From NCBI RefSeq assembly GCF_000247695.1, contig NW_004624747.1, positions 11,795,773 through 11,859,772 on the forward strand: DNA of 64,000 nucleotides, read 5' to 3'. A program made the translations under genes and the position numbers. Of this stretch, positions 1 to 11,780 are shown piece after piece. The stretch is from Heterocephalus glaber. Lineage: Eukaryota > Chordata > Mammalia > Rodentia > Bathyergidae. Each line of letters starts with the position of its first letter. Position 1 is the stretch's first letter. The notes beneath the pieces are model-generated. The model was not told the origin of the DNA. It worked only from the letters and a program-made list of their open reading frames with translations, and did not search any database.

Positions 1-976
1 CATCCATTATCTTCCTCGGTCCTCACAATTCTATAAGGAAGGTGCTACTATAATCCTCATTTTGCAGTTGAAGAAACTGAAGCAGAGGTGTGAGAAGTCA
101 CTTAGCCACAGGAAACAGAGAAAGTCTCCAAACCAGGCAGTCTGGCCCAAGTTCACACTCTAATTACTAAGCCAAGCTGTCTCACATTGGCATGAGATGA
201 AATCTACAAACCCATTTAGTCTGGTTATCCAACAATTGGACTAGAGACCCATTTTCTAATATGTTAAATCAAACCCAAACAAACCATGAAGCTTACTTAT
301 TCCCCAAGAAGGGAAATAACAGGTGGGCTGAGGCAAGACTGCCCAGAAGCTCTGGGTGTGGACAATGCACAACCATGCTTAGGGGACAGACGAGAGGGCA
401 GTGCCAAATGCCTCCCACACTGCACTGTCCTCCTGGCGCCACCCAGGCTCACAGCTCCAGAGCCGAATGGCTGGCCTTGCCAAAATACATTCACCCAAAG
501 GGAGACTCTCTCGAGCCCCAAGAAATTTAGACATCAATACTTCCAATCAACTGTACCTCTTACCCAACTCAACCCCTACAGAGGAACGATATGGAAAATC
601 ACCACTCTGTGAAGGAAAGAAAAAATCCTCACATCAGAACTCTTCTTTTATAGTTTCTGCAGAAAACACAGGAGTCTGTTTCCCTATTTCCTTCAGAAAT
701 GTTATCTTCATCTTTCCAACTATGTCTTCAAGTAGGACTGAGATCTCCACCGGGCATCACGGAGTAGTCCTGCCATGACCCTTACAACCTTCTCGGACAT
801 CAATGACTCACGACAGGTTTGGCTAAGGACCTCATCCAGAGAGGCACTGTCTACGGAGAATGCTACACTGGCCACACCTGCCTCCCAGGATGCTGGAAAA
901 GGTCTCATCACAGGTCACACTCAGAAGCATTTTAAAACCACGAAGGGCTGGCTGCTGACCAGTCAGTTTCTCTTAC
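1..976 (-). other. SART3: SART3 intron 5, partial
   Basis: No coding exon was found here on the minus strand. Bases about 45-180 look like a decayed MIR in reverse orientation (antisense of the 'tcctcatctgtaaaatg' core). The rest shows no structure I can name. Confidence 0.6.
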
Positions 977-1028
977 CATAAAGTGGGACCGCCAACTGTC
1001 GCCGGAAGAGACTGTGAATTTTCTCAAG
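977..1028 (-). CDS. SART3: SART3 coding exon 5 (short)
   Basis: This 52-nt exon encodes LEKIHSLFRRQLAVPLY plus the first base of the next codon, matching human LEKVHSLFRRQLAIPLYD. The acceptor is TTCACAG|CTT and the donor TATG|GTAAGA. It is too short to stand out as an open reading frame. I could not find the following exon (human DMEATFAEYEEW) in bases 1-976, so it is probably off the window. Confidence 0.93.
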
Positions 1029-2223
1029 CTGTGAATCAAAGGTTTGTTCCCGGTCAAAAGGGGAAAGGAAGTCAGCTATGGGCTAAAGAAGCAAATTTGT
1101 AGTAAATGACAAACTACGGTTCTTTCTACTTCAAAACACATTGCAACAGATTTTCAGTTCAAACTAAAAAAGTTTCAATGACTTTCATAAGATATCATGT
1201 CAAATTCTGGAAAGAGTACAAAAATAAATGTCATCTCTGTCTCTAAGGGCTTATGACAGGGAAAGGAAAAAAAAAAAAAGAATACTAGAAACATACCCAA
1301 GCCAGGTGTAGTGGCACATGCCCGTAATCCCAGCTCTCTGGGAAGCTCAGGCAGGAGGATCTCAAATTAAAGTCCAGCCTGGGCAAGTTATGGATTTACT
1401 TAAGGAAACCTTGTCTCAAAATACAAAAAAAGAAACCTATCCAAATGACTACAATGTTGCAGGAAGTAACTATCATAAAGGCAAAGTATCCCATGGATCC
1501 CTAGGTGGTTTTAGGGGTGAGCTGTTGTTACAGAGGAGAAAATCTGGAAAGGCTCCCAGAGGAACAGGCAACTGCAGACTCAGTAACTTCCAGTTGAAGG
1601 AATCATCTGAGTAAAAGTACAGCGGCCAGAAAACACTGAGGACAGGGCCTGAAGAGGCCATGCAGGGATGTCTGACCCTAGAGAGCTGGGGCTGTCAGAA
1701 GCGGAATAGGCCTGAGCCTTAGTCAGGATAAGGTGAAGGCTCCACTGCAGACTGTTCCACAGGGTTGTAAACAAGAAGGCACTGGGGCTACTTGACACAT
1801 AGGTTAAGATGGGTGTCAAAGGTGTTTTGAATTTTGGATTTTCTTCAGATTTTGGGGTATCTGCATATCTGTAACGAGATGTCTTAGGGAGGGGAGCTGA
1901 GTTTAATTCATATTACATACAGAGCCTGAAGGTGATTTTATACAACAGGTTTAGAGAACCTGTGTTTTGTCTGTGACCTGTTATCACGAGGTTGTACCAT
2001 GACAGCACTCAAAGTTTTGGATTTTGGATCATTTCAGATTTCACATTTTCAGATTAGGGATGCTCAACTTACAATCGTCTACATGTTACAGGGCTCCACT
2101 ATGAATCAACAATAACCGTGCATATATAAACAGAGAGGGGTCACAGCTATAAAATTCTATAAATCATAGTCTAAAAAATCCAATTAGGATGGGATCAAAT
2201 ATCCCCTCTCAGTAACAACCGAA

Positions 2224-2258
<35 letters not shown>

Positions 2259-5200
2259 TACATACACACACTGATATATACATTTTTATATATACTTAGT
2301 GACATGACTATTCTTGTGTATTCACCTGGAACTATGTAGCTAAGCAATAGTATTTTAAGTCAAAAAGAACAAAACAGAAGAACCTACTTTTAATTCTTGC
2401 CATTCCACAAAGACTACTAATTTCATTTTATTGTCCATCCACTAGGAAATTGGCAAAAATCATTTTGTTAACTGGAGACTCACACTGGATGTTTGTTTCA
2501 AAGAGCACTTCCAAGCCACGTTATAAAGACAGCCGCTAACCCCTCAGAAGCAGGCATGGTCCCAGAGACCTGGCACTCACCCGAGCAGCTTCCACGATGG
2601 CACTTTCAAACTCTCGGTAAGCCTCCCAGATGGCCAGGCCTTTGGTCATATGCAAACCAACAGAGGAGAGAGCCCTTTCAAACACAGAGCGAACTTTCTC
2701 CAGGCCACCTTTCTGACCAATCCCACCAACTGAGTACTGGCCATACTCTAGCCAAATGTTAGGACCTAAAAATGAGAAATGTTCTATTAGTTCAGGCCAT
2801 AAAATACCCAAATACCAAAATGAATGCAGAAGACATGGGTTTGCCAAAAAGGAAATAGCATAATCAACAAGCATCACAATTTATCTATACTAATGCTGCA
2901 CCCTGAAAAGAATTATCTTAATAAACATCCTACCAAATACAGCCATTGGGATTTTACTGCATGAATAGTATATCCCAAGTGGTAGTATGCAGTACAACAA
3001 TCATGCATAAAGTTTACTTGGTAAAACTCAAGGATGCTGGGAATATAGCTCAGTAGTAAAAAGAATACAGCTTGATTCCCAGCACCAAAAACACTCTAAA
3101 GGAGTCCAGTAACAAATTTCAATGGTGACAGTTATGAAAAATTTCAAAGCCTAAAATTTTTCAACTTCAAACTCTGACTCATTTTTACGTCATCTGGTCA
3201 AAGAATAAAATTAAAAGCCCTGATTCTATTAATAGAAATCTGTACTTTAAATCTCTATTTTTAATGATGCCCAAACAAAAGAGAAATGACATGGTTACCT
3301 TATTCCTTTCACTTTCTTTTTATATGCTCACTCCTGTGCCTTCAAGATCAGGCTGATTAAACTGTGAACACATTAATTCTTACTGTACACATCCTGCCTA
3401 CTAAGACACTTTTCAGGGATCAGAAAATAATTTCAGGGGCCTACCATTAACTTTTTGGAACAGAAATACTAAAATGATAAAGCAGCCAATTTGGGAACTA
3501 CTGAGTTTTCTGGGGCTGCTTTTCCACTGGGAACTCACAGATGTAGTCCTTCACGGCTCTCTCGAAGAGCTCGTACACGTGCTCCCGGTCAAGGCCATCC
3601 ATGGCCATGCTGATCTCATCGTGCAGCCACTCCAGCCAGAGTTCTAGGAGACAACAGCACCTCGTGCATTACCAGCTCCTCCAGCAGAGGGCAGGCTGAG
3701 AGCAGGCTTTACCAAAGATACCAGTGCACAAACATTTCACCCATTTTAGTTACACATTGCAGCCCAGTTCACACAGTTGAAATCATAAACCTTCAATCCA
3801 GCACACAGGTTTTATGCTTCCAAATAAATGAACTCATTCAAATCATAATAGCCTACACCCGTTGGACATTTTATATTTCGCAAAACACTCATTTTTTTTC
3901 CTCATTCAATCTTTATCTCAACCCTGTAAGGTACATGACAGCATTAATGGCAGCAATCCCAAAGGTTCTAAGACCTTCCAGGCATGTATTAAGTGCTGTA
4001 CAAAGAATAGCTCATTCTATTCTGTCATGCACTGCAAGACATAAACAACTGTTAACCTCATTTTTCTGCTAAGAAAACTGAGTCTTAGACTGTTTCCATA
4101 ATTTTCTTAAGATCTCACAGTTAACAAGAGGTCCAGCCAGGAAAGAATGAATCTGGGCAATGTGACTTCAGTGGTCTTCACTCAGCAGTTTCTCTACAAG
4201 CAGGGTTTTCCAACTCCTGCCCAAAGGATCACTTATAAATAAATATTCAGGAAGATTTAACTACAAAGTTGTTTGGTACAATTACATTTCTGATTAACAA
4301 ATATATAGAAATAACCTAAATGTGCAATTGTTGTGGAACAAAGAAGGTATGAAACATTTGCTTTAAAAACTATGTAAGTTTAAGTCTATTTACAAGTTGG
4401 TGGTTCTGAGAGAACAGGATATGCACATCCCCACTGGAATGGGAAGCGGAGACCAGGGTAAAGTTTAATTACACAGAAAAATTTTTCATAGTATTAGGAT
4501 AAAGAAATCAGGATTCAAAATGTGAATCCATGTTGTATGATCACACCATGTTTTGAAAAAGCTACAAAGCAATAAACTAAAAATAGATGACTCTGAATGA
4601 TGGGTTTTCTTCTTTCCACTATGTGACCTGTTGCAAATTTTCTATAAGGAGCATATCCTATTTTCACCATCAAAAAGAAGTGCAAGCTCCTGAATCCTCC
4701 ATGTTCCTAAAAGTAGCCCTACCGCAGAAGCGTTACCTTCAGTTAAAGGGAAGATCTCGCTCATCTTCTGGCGGGCCATCCTCACTTTGGTGAGCTCCCC
4801 TTCCAGCCGGAGCAGCCTAATCAGGTCCACATGACAGTTGTAGTCATAGATGTTGATGGACAGCTAAAAGGAAAAAGAACAGAAATTGAAATTTAAAATT
4901 TGATCTTCAAAATATCTTAGCTTTTGTCACCACTGTCTACAACACACAGATGTGCCACAAACAAACATGCTATCTGGAAGAGCTGCTGAGACAGCAACAC
5001 AGCATCTGCCCTCACAGGGAGGAAGACAAAATGATGCAAGAAGGGGCTTCTATAATAAATGCAAAACTCTTTCCATGCACACAATTCCTGTTGCAAGACA
5101 CATGAGTTCTCTCTGGAATAAAGGACAGTCTAATGAAACAAAAAAGTTATGAAGTTCATAACTTTGTAGATGAGGATATGCAGGCTTAGGAAGTTCATAA

Positions 5201-8200
5201 CATAGGAAGTTCATTAACAGGCTGGCCTCGAACTCACAGCAATCCTCCTGCCTCAGCCTCCTGAGTGCTAGGATTACAGGTGTGTGCCACCATACCTGGC
5301 TATCTAAAATTCATATGGAATGGCACAGGCCTTAGAATTGGCTACTGGTCTTGAAAGAAAGTAAAGTGGGAGGAATCATTCTACCTGACACTAAGACCTA
5401 CAAAGATCAAGATAGTTTGAAATGGGCAGAGACACGTGGATCAATAGAAGAAAACAGAACATAGTAACAGACCCACACAAATTTGCCCAAATAACTCTTG
5501 ACAAAGATGCAAAAGTAATTCAATGGAAGAAAAGGTGCCCTTTCAACAAATGATGCTGGATCAACGGGGTATCTATAAGCAAAAGAATAAAAACTAAACC
5601 TTGACCTAAACCTCACACCTTACACAAAACAACTCAAGATGTTTAGAGCACACAGAAAATCTTCAGGATCTACAGCTAGGCAGTTCCTAGACTTGACACC
5701 AAAAGAATAATTCATAAAATAAAAAACTGATGAACTGGATCTCTTCAAAATTAAAAACTTTTGCTCTGTAAAAGGCCATGCTAAGTAGATGAAAAGACAA
5801 AGTACAGAAGGCCAAAAAATATTTGTAAACCAACTAAAGGCTAGTATTTAAAAGATATAACTCCAAACTGAACAGTTAAAAACAAAAACCCAATTAAGGG
5901 CTGGGGATTTAGCTCAGTGGCTCCGCCACCTGCCCCAAAAGTGCAAGGACACGAGTTCAATCCCTGGTACCAAAAAAAAAACCCAATTAGAAAACAAGCA
6001 AAACAATATTTCACCAGAGGACAAACTGATCATACATAAGCACACATGAATAAATGTTTAACATCATTAGCTATCAAGGAAATGTAAATTAAAACCACAA
6101 TAGGATATCATTACACAGCTATAAAAATAACTACAATAAAAAATAGAGACACCAAACGCTGGTGAAGATGCTTTAAAAAACTAGATCACTGATATCTCAT
6201 ATACTACTTGTAAGAAGGTAAAAGGGCCGGAGATTTAGCTCAGTGGTTTCACCACCTGCTACGCAAGCACAAAGACCTGAGTTCGATCCCTGGTACCAAA
6301 AAAAAAAAAAGATAAAAATAGGTAAAAGTTCAGTAGTTTCTTATAAAACTCAACACAGTATACTACCTCACTCAGTAAGGTCACTCTTGGTCATTTTCCA
6401 GGATAGATAAAAAGTGTGTTCACCCACACACCTGTACATGAGTGTTCACATCAGCTTTATTCCTAACAACCGAAACTGCCAACAACCCAGATGCCTCCCA
6501 AAGGTGCATGGTTATACTAGCTGTGGTACATCCACATCAGGGAATGCTGCTGAGTCATAAAAGGGAATGAACCAATAATACACACAACTCAGATGAGTCA
6601 CTAGGGAATCATGCAGAGTGAAATAAGCTTCTCCTGAAAGGCTGCGCACAGTGTGACTGTGTTTACAAAACATTCTTAAAATGACAAGGTGGTTTTGCTT
6701 CAGAAAAATGGTCACTGGAATTTTCCACACTACCAGAATTGAGGTGAAAAAAACACAATGATCTCAATGTAGAAAAGGCATCTGCTAAGAACGCCCATTT
6801 GCCACAAGGCCCTGGGTTCAATTCCCAGCACTGCAAAAAGGAAAAAAGAGAGAGAGAAAAGAAAAGGTAAATATTATAGGGTATGAATTGTATGTTTTAA
6901 AAAATCTTTTTAAAAGTATTTACAAAATCATACAAAACATGATTCCTAACAGAAAAATACCAGAATAAATTCTTTTTAAAAAACACAAAGCCTCCAGTAT
7001 CACTTTCTATTCAACCCTGTAGTAGGGTTTGAGCTGGAATAGATAAGGAAAAGGACCTGACTACCTGAAGTAGTCAAATTCACAGAAAGAGAAAGGAGAA
7101 CAGAAGTCACCAGAGGCTTGGGGAGAGAAAGAAGAGGACTACCCCTTTAGAAAGTATTGTGTTGCAGATCTGCAAGAAGAAAAAGTTCTGGAGATCTGTC
7201 TCACAACAATATGAGTACACTCAACACTATCAAAGTGTACATTTAAAAATGGTTAAAATAGCCAATGTTATGTTTATCTCAATAAAAAAAAATCGTATTT
7301 CTATAAACCAGCAAGCTTTAAAATATAAAAAGGCTTGGGGGCCAGGGATTTAGCTCAGCGGCACTGCGCTTGCCTTGCAAGGGTAAGGTCCTGAGTTCGA
7401 TCCCCGGTACAAAAAATATATATATACATATAGGCTAGCATATTAAACAAAAACTAAAAAAATGCCTAGGAATAAATCTAATGAAAATGTGAGATTTATA
7501 TGAAGATACTTTTATACTTTATTGAAAGATATTAAAATATAAAAAGGCTAGCAAAGTAAATAAAAACTAAAAAATGTCTAGGAATACATTGAAAGATATG
7601 AGATCTATATGAAAATATTTTTATACTTTATAGTGAGAGATATTAGAGACCTAGATAAATGAAGTTATATACCATGTAACTAGACTTATGACAAGGGTGT
7701 CAATTTTCCTCTAAATAATCTGTAAGATCAATGCAATTCCAATCAAAACCCCAACAGACCTTGACAAAGTAATTCTAAATTTATATGGAAAAACCAAAAC
7801 ACATCAAGAAAAAAAATCAAGTAGGAAGATTTGTCTCATCAGATAGCAAGCCTCAGCAGTAAGAAGTTAAACTGTGGCATTGGCAGACGAACTGACCTCT
7901 GTCTCTGTTCTGACCCTGAGCTGGGAAACAGACCCAAGTGGGTGGGAAATACACGGCAGAGGTATCACTGCTTGAGTTTGCTAATCCATGACCCATGATG
8001 GTGACCCCCAATTTGAAAAACAGGACTCAAGAGAAACTAATACAGAGAGAGCTAATACAGAGCTTTGTACCAAATGACAGGCAGAATAAAGAATAACAGC
8101 TAAGAACAAGATCAGTAATAAAAATTTTTTAAAACTCCTTAAGACTTTTGGCAACGCTCTCCTGCTCACTCTAAAAAACTCGACAAACGGGCCGGGGATT

Positions 8201-11200
8201 TAGCTCAGTGGTTTCGCTGCCTGCTGCGCAAGCGCAAGGACCCAAGTTTGATCCCCGGTACCAAAAAAACCCAACCCACGATCACGTGATGGACTGATTT
8301 GTTTCTCCCCAGATCAGGGCACTAGTGACCTGAGCCTCTCTGGCTCTATTTCCTCATTTGTACCAAGTTCTCAAGTGGCTTATGACACAGTGATGTTTCA
8401 AAATTGAATATCAAGTGTGTCACACAAAAGCACAGCAGTAAGTGAAGTTAACAAAAACTATGCTTTCTTCATTAAAGAACGTTTGAGGTTCTTCGTGACA
8501 CTACCAGGTCAACGCACTCAAGTCCAAATGTGCTTTTCCACTGGGAAGAGGGGCGGAAGACTTGTTAGCATCAGGAATGTCTCTGCAAGTGCCCCTCACA
8601 TGAATGCCATGTATAGGTCAGCAGAAAATTTTAAAAAGGCATAAATGTCACTAAAGTAGGGAAACTGCCTCAAAGGTGGCTGTTGGTCTAAACTTCTTTG
8701 GGAGCCAAAATAAGGAAGATAAGAAGTAGAGAAGTGTTCTGAAAGTGCATATATTAAATGCAGGGTGCCATGCATTAAAGAGAGACGTCTCTATATGGTT
8801 CAACCAATACTGACAAATGAGTCCATCTGCTGGTCTATTCTAGGCTCAGATCACCATTAATGACAAGATGCTTTAAAGAAAGAGGAGCACTAAGACCACC
8901 TGCTAACTGATTTGCAACTCCCTATGACAAAGATACCACACCTTTCTGTTCCCAGAATGGGGCTGAGAAATATCAGAGGGGCCAGTGGGAAGGAAACAGC
9001 TAGTGCCAATCAGGGGGAAGGCAAGATGAAAAAGGCCTTTACTTAGCACCCACTATGTGCCCAACTATGTCAGGAGCTTTATGCACACTGTGTCACTTAA
9101 GCACCACAACCTCCTTGTGAGGGAAGGTTATTACAACACTCACTTTACCAAATGGGACATGCTAGGCTCAGAGAGCTGAAGTAACTTGCACAAAGCCTGT
9201 CCACCACTGCAGGGAAGGCTTGCATTCACACAAAGTCATAAAGCTATACTCTGTCCTGCACCTAAAGCACCATGAGATGCCTTTGAGTTTAACCACACAA
9301 ACACAGACAATGGAAAAATCTCTACTTTCATTACATGGCTAAATACCACTTTAGGAGCCAGTTTTCATAAAATATACTCAGATGAGAATCAGAACTTGCA
9401 AATATAGCAGGGTCAGATTTTTTTACATACCTACCTGGATGTTACTCAACATTATGCTCCACCATAAGGGTACTTACAGCAGGAACAAGAGGCCTGAGAC
9501 TAAGAAAAAGTGTGAGAGAAATAGAAAAAAATTTGAAAATTCCTGCTCTAGACCCCAGGTCAAAGAGGACAAGGCTGGCGACTCTTCAATTCTGCATCAC
9601 CTGCCAGGTCCCATCCTGCATGGGCAGTGAGCTGAGGAGGGGCAGACAACTGCAAGGCACCAGAGGCTGGGAGCTCTTTGGTGGGGCCCAGGAAGCAGAG
9701 TTCCTTCATCAAGGACTTCATGTCTCTGGTTCCCCTCTCCTGCCCTGTCTTCTAAAACAAGTGATCCTATTCCCCTCACCCAACACACACACACATGCTC
9801 GAGAGAGCCCTCAGGAAAAGGTCCAGGGCTAGCAGTCTGAAGAAATTATTTCAATGAGGGCAAGGTCACAATCAATCTGGCATCCGCGTCATAAGTATGT
9901 GCTAAAAGAACTGACTGGCTTATTTACGGAAGTATAAATGGTAACCACCTGCCTGGCCTAACTGGTTCATTTGACAATCTGATGTGATGACAAGTGAGAC
10001 AGACTATACCAATTAATAATATCACTATTTCAAAACTTAAAAAAAATATCAGTGCTAGAGGGTGTGTTATAAGGAAAATGACACCAGCAAGGTTAAGTAC
10101 CTAGGTTTGTCACAACTTCTCATCACCGAGTAAGTGAACGTACAGCATGGCACTTGGTCCACAGATAACTTAAGAATACAAATCCCACTATGGGTAACAT
10201 TAAATAAATCATTTCATTTGTTCTGAACCTTATTTGCTTACCCGTAAAAATGAGAATGTGCTCAAACTCTTTTAGGTCTTGTACCTCCGAATGCACTCCA
10301 CCTTCTCCCTACCCTGTGCACTCCAGCATGGAACATGTTTGGGCTTCCTAGCTCCCTGGCTTCCAAGTGGGTTTACCCAGCAGGATGCTCCAGCGGAAGT
10401 GTGGAGGAAGAAAGCAGGAAATTCATGACACAGTATTTATTCCCCAGCCCCTGACCAAAGGTCTCAGCAACCTCAGGTGCCCTCTCTATTCAACTAAACA
10501 AGAAACTACTCATTCCCTTTACCTCTTTAAACCTAAGGGTGGACACAAAGTCTTCGTATTAGTAGCCATAGAATACTAAACTTTCACTCTTGGTTCTCCT
10601 GCCCACACTTTTATAAACGCACATATTCCTTTATGGATCTTTTCTCTAATTATTCTAATCTGAACTTGCACTTATTTTCTGCTAGGACCCTGGATCTTGC
10701 AGTTGTCACCACCTCATAAAGCTACAAATCAGAGACCACAATACTACTGGGACCGGACACCGGGTTGTGATTACTATGACAATTAGATGATGCAGGAAAT
10801 ATTGCTCCCACTATACCGAAAGGAAACTCAGGCTGAGAAAAATTCCCCCAAAAGAACACCGGGAATGAAATACCTAACCTTAAGGGGCTTGGCCTTCAAA
10901 CGTATATTCAAACAAGGAAATCTCTCTTTCCATTTCTACTATCATCCTGGTCAATACTTTTCCTCCTACACCATATTTTAACGCTGTCGTTATCCCTACA
11001 GGAAAATAAACTTCTTATGAATGAAACTTGACTTCGACTGTTTAACGGCGTGGTTAAGATTACGAGTTCTGGAGTTGGTCTAAAGCACGTGTAACACCTG
11101 CAGAAGTGTTACCTTGATCAAGAAACTACTCCCGTAAAAACCCAGCCAACACCACTTCCTTCACCGGTCGTGGAGAGGATCCAATGGGAAAACGCTTGCA

Positions 11201-11675
11201 ACTCCTCTAACAGCGAGCACGCTCTAACAGCTCAAGCAATAGGAGATACGGGATTAATAGTGGGTTTGTGGCCTTAGCGGTTTTATTGCCGCTAAAGACC
11301 AAGGGGGCGGGCCAAGACCTGGGAGCCTAAAGGAATGACCCTGCTGTCCACCCCCGGGCGCACCTGCTCCTCCAGCCGCTCGATCTCCAGCTGGTTCTTC
11401 TCCTCCTCTTCGTCGTACTCCCACTCGTACTCCCCGGGGGAGCTCTCGGCGGAGGAAGCCTCGGCGCACTCCTCCACATCGCTGTCGCTCACACATTCCT
11501 CTTGCTGGTCCCACCCTGGCCCTACGGTCTTGTACGTCGCAGTGGCCACAGCCCGGGAAAACACTTTCCTCCTCCTCCTAGCCGCCTTAACGTCATCCTC
11601 TTCTCCCTCAGCCTTGGGCCCAGCTTTGGGCTCGGTCTCCGGCTCCGAAGCCGAGGTTGCGGCCGCCGTCGCCAT
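977..11675 (-). CDS. SART3: SART3, partial: coding exons 1-5 (N-terminal 260 residues)
   Basis: SART3 is a nuclear RNA-binding protein that recycles U4/U6 snRNPs and recruits USP4/USP15 to the spliceosome. The coding exons on the minus strand are 11364-11675, 4737-4863, 3539-3643, 2581-2765 and 977-1028, 781 nt in all. Every junction has GT/AG borders and the phases join without a gap. The protein opens MATAAATSASEPETE, runs through a charged stretch and an acidic block (EYEWEYDEEEE), then enters the HAT (half-a-TPR) repeats, seen in ELWLEWLHDEIS, PNIWLEYGQYS and LWEAYREFE-type segments (here IWEAYREFE). The start at 11675 matches the human N-terminus. The frame is open for 53 further codons upstream, but those codons are not conserved with the human protein as I recall it. 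The remaining HAT repeats, the NLS and two RRMs lie left of base 1. The gene is divergent from ISCU. Confidence 0.97.
1287..1437 (+). repeat. B1-type SINE (monomer)
   Basis: The body has 7SL/B1 landmarks: GTGGCACATGCCCGTAATCC, a CTGGGAAGCTCAGGCAGGAGG-like box and CCAGCCTGGGCAA. It lies in SART3 intron 4. Imperfect direct repeats (GAAACATACCCAA and GAAACCTATCCAA) flank it as a target-site duplication. Confidence 0.85.
1825..2075 (+). mobile_element. Ancient DNA transposon relic (Tc1/mariner-type MITE)
   Basis: One end reads TTTTGGATTTTCTTCAGATT and the other contains TTTTGGATCATTTCAGATTT followed by TTAGGGATGCTCAACTT. I recognise this combination from an old, abundant mammalian DNA-transposon family, but cannot name the subfamily with certainty. 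It is non-coding and lies in SART3 intron 4. Confidence 0.6.
2226..2275. repeat. (TA)n/(CA)n compound microsatellite
   Basis: A run of TA dinucleotides passes directly into CA dinucleotides with two CATA interruptions, in SART3 intron 4. Confidence 0.95.
2581..2765 (-). CDS. SART3: SART3 coding exon 4
   Basis: Translation is (C)PNIWLEYGQYSVGGIGQKGG and onward to SAIVEAAR, a HAT-repeat segment. The acceptor is TTTTTAG|GTCC and the donor CGG|GTGAGT, ending in phase 0 after 185 nt. Confidence 0.97.
3034..3091 (+). repeat. ID-type SINE, degraded
   Basis: The tRNA-like A box (GGGAATATAGCTCAGTAG) and B-box remnant (TTGATTCCCAGCACC) are visible, followed by an A-rich tail. It lies in SART3 intron 3. 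Confidence 0.75.
3539..3643 (-). CDS. SART3: SART3 coding exon 3
   Basis: The exon encodes ELWLEWLHDEISMAMDGLDR, followed by EHVYELFERAVKDYI and the first base of a cysteine codon. The acceptor is CTCCTAG|AA and the donor ATCT|GTGAGT. At 105 nt it joins exons 2 and 4 in phase. Confidence 0.96.
3681..3693 (+). promoter_or_regulatory. Candidate CTCF core motif in SART3 intron 2
   Basis: CCAGCAGAGGGCA is a full match to the core consensus CCASYAGRKGGCR, 38 bp from SART3 exon 3. Binding is not shown. Confidence 0.4.
4045..4165 (-). repeat. MIR relic
   Basis: The reverse complement shows the MIR core, with the order 'tgtgacc..caagt..tctgtgcctcagtttcctc' decayed. It lies in SART3 intron 2. Confidence 0.5.
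4737..4863 (-). CDS. SART3: SART3 coding exon 2
   Basis: Translation reads LSINIYDYNCHVDLIRLL and then LEGELTKVRMARQKMSEIF, almost identical to human SART3. The acceptor is TTTTAG|CTG and the donor GAAG|GTAACG, leaving phase 1. It is the first HAT-repeat exon. Confidence 0.96.
5215..5307 (-). repeat. B1 SINE fragment
   Basis: Antisense B1 text is clear: GGCTGGCCTCGAACTCACAG, CCTCAGCCTCCTGAGTGCTA and TTACAGGTGTGTGCCACCAT. Confidence 0.85.
5898..5980 (+). repeat. ID-type SINE (GGTACC subfamily)
   Basis: It begins GGGCTGGGGATTTAGCTCAG, has the B box GAGTTCAATCCCTGGTACC and a poly(A) tail. The repeat AAAACCCAATTA occurs on both sides as a target-site duplication. Confidence 0.93.
6225..6313 (+). 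repeat. ID-type SINE (GGTACC subfamily)
   Basis: The tRNA-like A box (GATTTAGCTCAGTGG) and B box (GAGTTCGATCCCTGGTACC) are intact. The direct repeat AGGTAAAAG at 6216-6224 and 6320-6328 is the target-site duplication. Confidence 0.93.
6775..6845 (+). repeat. Old ID-like SINE fragment
   Basis: Only the 3' half is clear: AAGGCCCTGGGTTCAATTCC, then CAGCACTGC and an A-rich tail. Confidence 0.6.
7338..7416 (+). repeat. ID-type SINE
   Basis: It carries GGGATTTAGCTCAGCGGCAC, then CTTGCCTTGCAAGG and GAGTTCGATCCCCGGTAC, an intact tRNA-like body with an A/TA-rich tail. Confidence 0.9.
7432..7860 (+). mobile_element. Old L1 ORF2 fragment with internal tandem duplication
   Basis: The text resembles the L1 ORF2 stretch after the reverse transcriptase core (CTAGGAATAAATCTAATGAA, 'agatcaatgcaattccaatcaaaac', 'tctaaatttatatggaaaaacc'). 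A 113-bp unit is present twice in tandem (about 7432-7544 and 7545-7652), now diverged. The frame is broken. Confidence 0.7.
8189..8269 (+). repeat. ID-type SINE (GGTACC subfamily)
   Basis: It has GGGATTTAGCTCAGTGGTTT, then CGCAAGCGCAAGGACCC, then ATCCCCGGTACC and A7. It lies in SART3 intron 1. Confidence 0.92.
9030..9265 (-). repeat. MIR relic
   Basis: Antisense MIR order is well kept: CACCCACTATGTGCCCAACT, then 'ccttgtgagg..ggttatta', then 'caaatggg..ctgaagtaacttgcacaaag'. Confidence 0.7.
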
Positions 11676-11780
11676 CTTGCGTTTCCAGTGACTCCCGGGT
11701 CTTCCCTCGGCCGACGAAGACCCGCTGACATAGAAGTCGTCCAACACGCGCGCCTGATCACAACCCCATTTTCTTGCCAT
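11285..11780. promoter_or_regulatory. SART3: CpG-rich 5' end and promoter of SART3
   Basis: The segment is GC- and CpG-rich compared with the AT-rich flanks and covers coding exon 1 plus the sequence upstream of the ATG. No TATA box is visible. A YY1-type motif (CAAGATGGCG on the minus strand, 11671-11680 region) overlaps the start codon. The transcription start is not placed but should lie between about 11680 and 11800. Confidence 0.65.
11364..11675 (-). CDS. SART3: SART3 coding exon 1
   Basis: This exon encodes residues 1-104, from MATAAAT to LEEQ, and ends in phase 0 at a CAG|GTGCGC donor. It contains the basic KAARRRRKVFSRA segment and the acidic region before the HAT repeats. The ATG sits in an AAGATGGCG context inside a CpG-rich block. 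Confidence 0.96.

Larger units (their letters stand above)
5308..7300 (+). mobile_element. Old L1 fragment (3' ORF2 and 3' UTR), interrupted by SINEs
   Basis: Plus-strand text matches the L1 ORF2 C-terminal region: AAATTCATATGGAATGGCAC, then 'ttgacaaagatgcaaaagtaattcaatgg' in parts, then the L1 3'-end signature with 'caacaacccagatgcctccc' and 'tggtacatccacatcaggga'-like segments. The frame is destroyed. Three ID SINEs (5898, 6225 and about 6775) have inserted into it, so the L1 is older than those SINEs. Confidence 0.8.
4864..11363 (-). other. SART3: SART3 intron 1 (6.5 kb)
   Basis: The largest visible SART3 intron contains a B1 piece, two old L1 segments, at least five ID SINEs and a MIR, listed separately. 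No additional exon with a convincing reading frame and splice sites was seen. About 9.3-11.3 kb is mostly single-copy-looking sequence. Confidence 0.8.

Noticed and set aside
5898..5980. tRNA-like A and B boxes, here and at many similar sites
   Set aside because: These are ID SINEs with poly(A) tails and target duplications, not functional tRNA genes; no complete cloverleaf with an acceptor stem was found.
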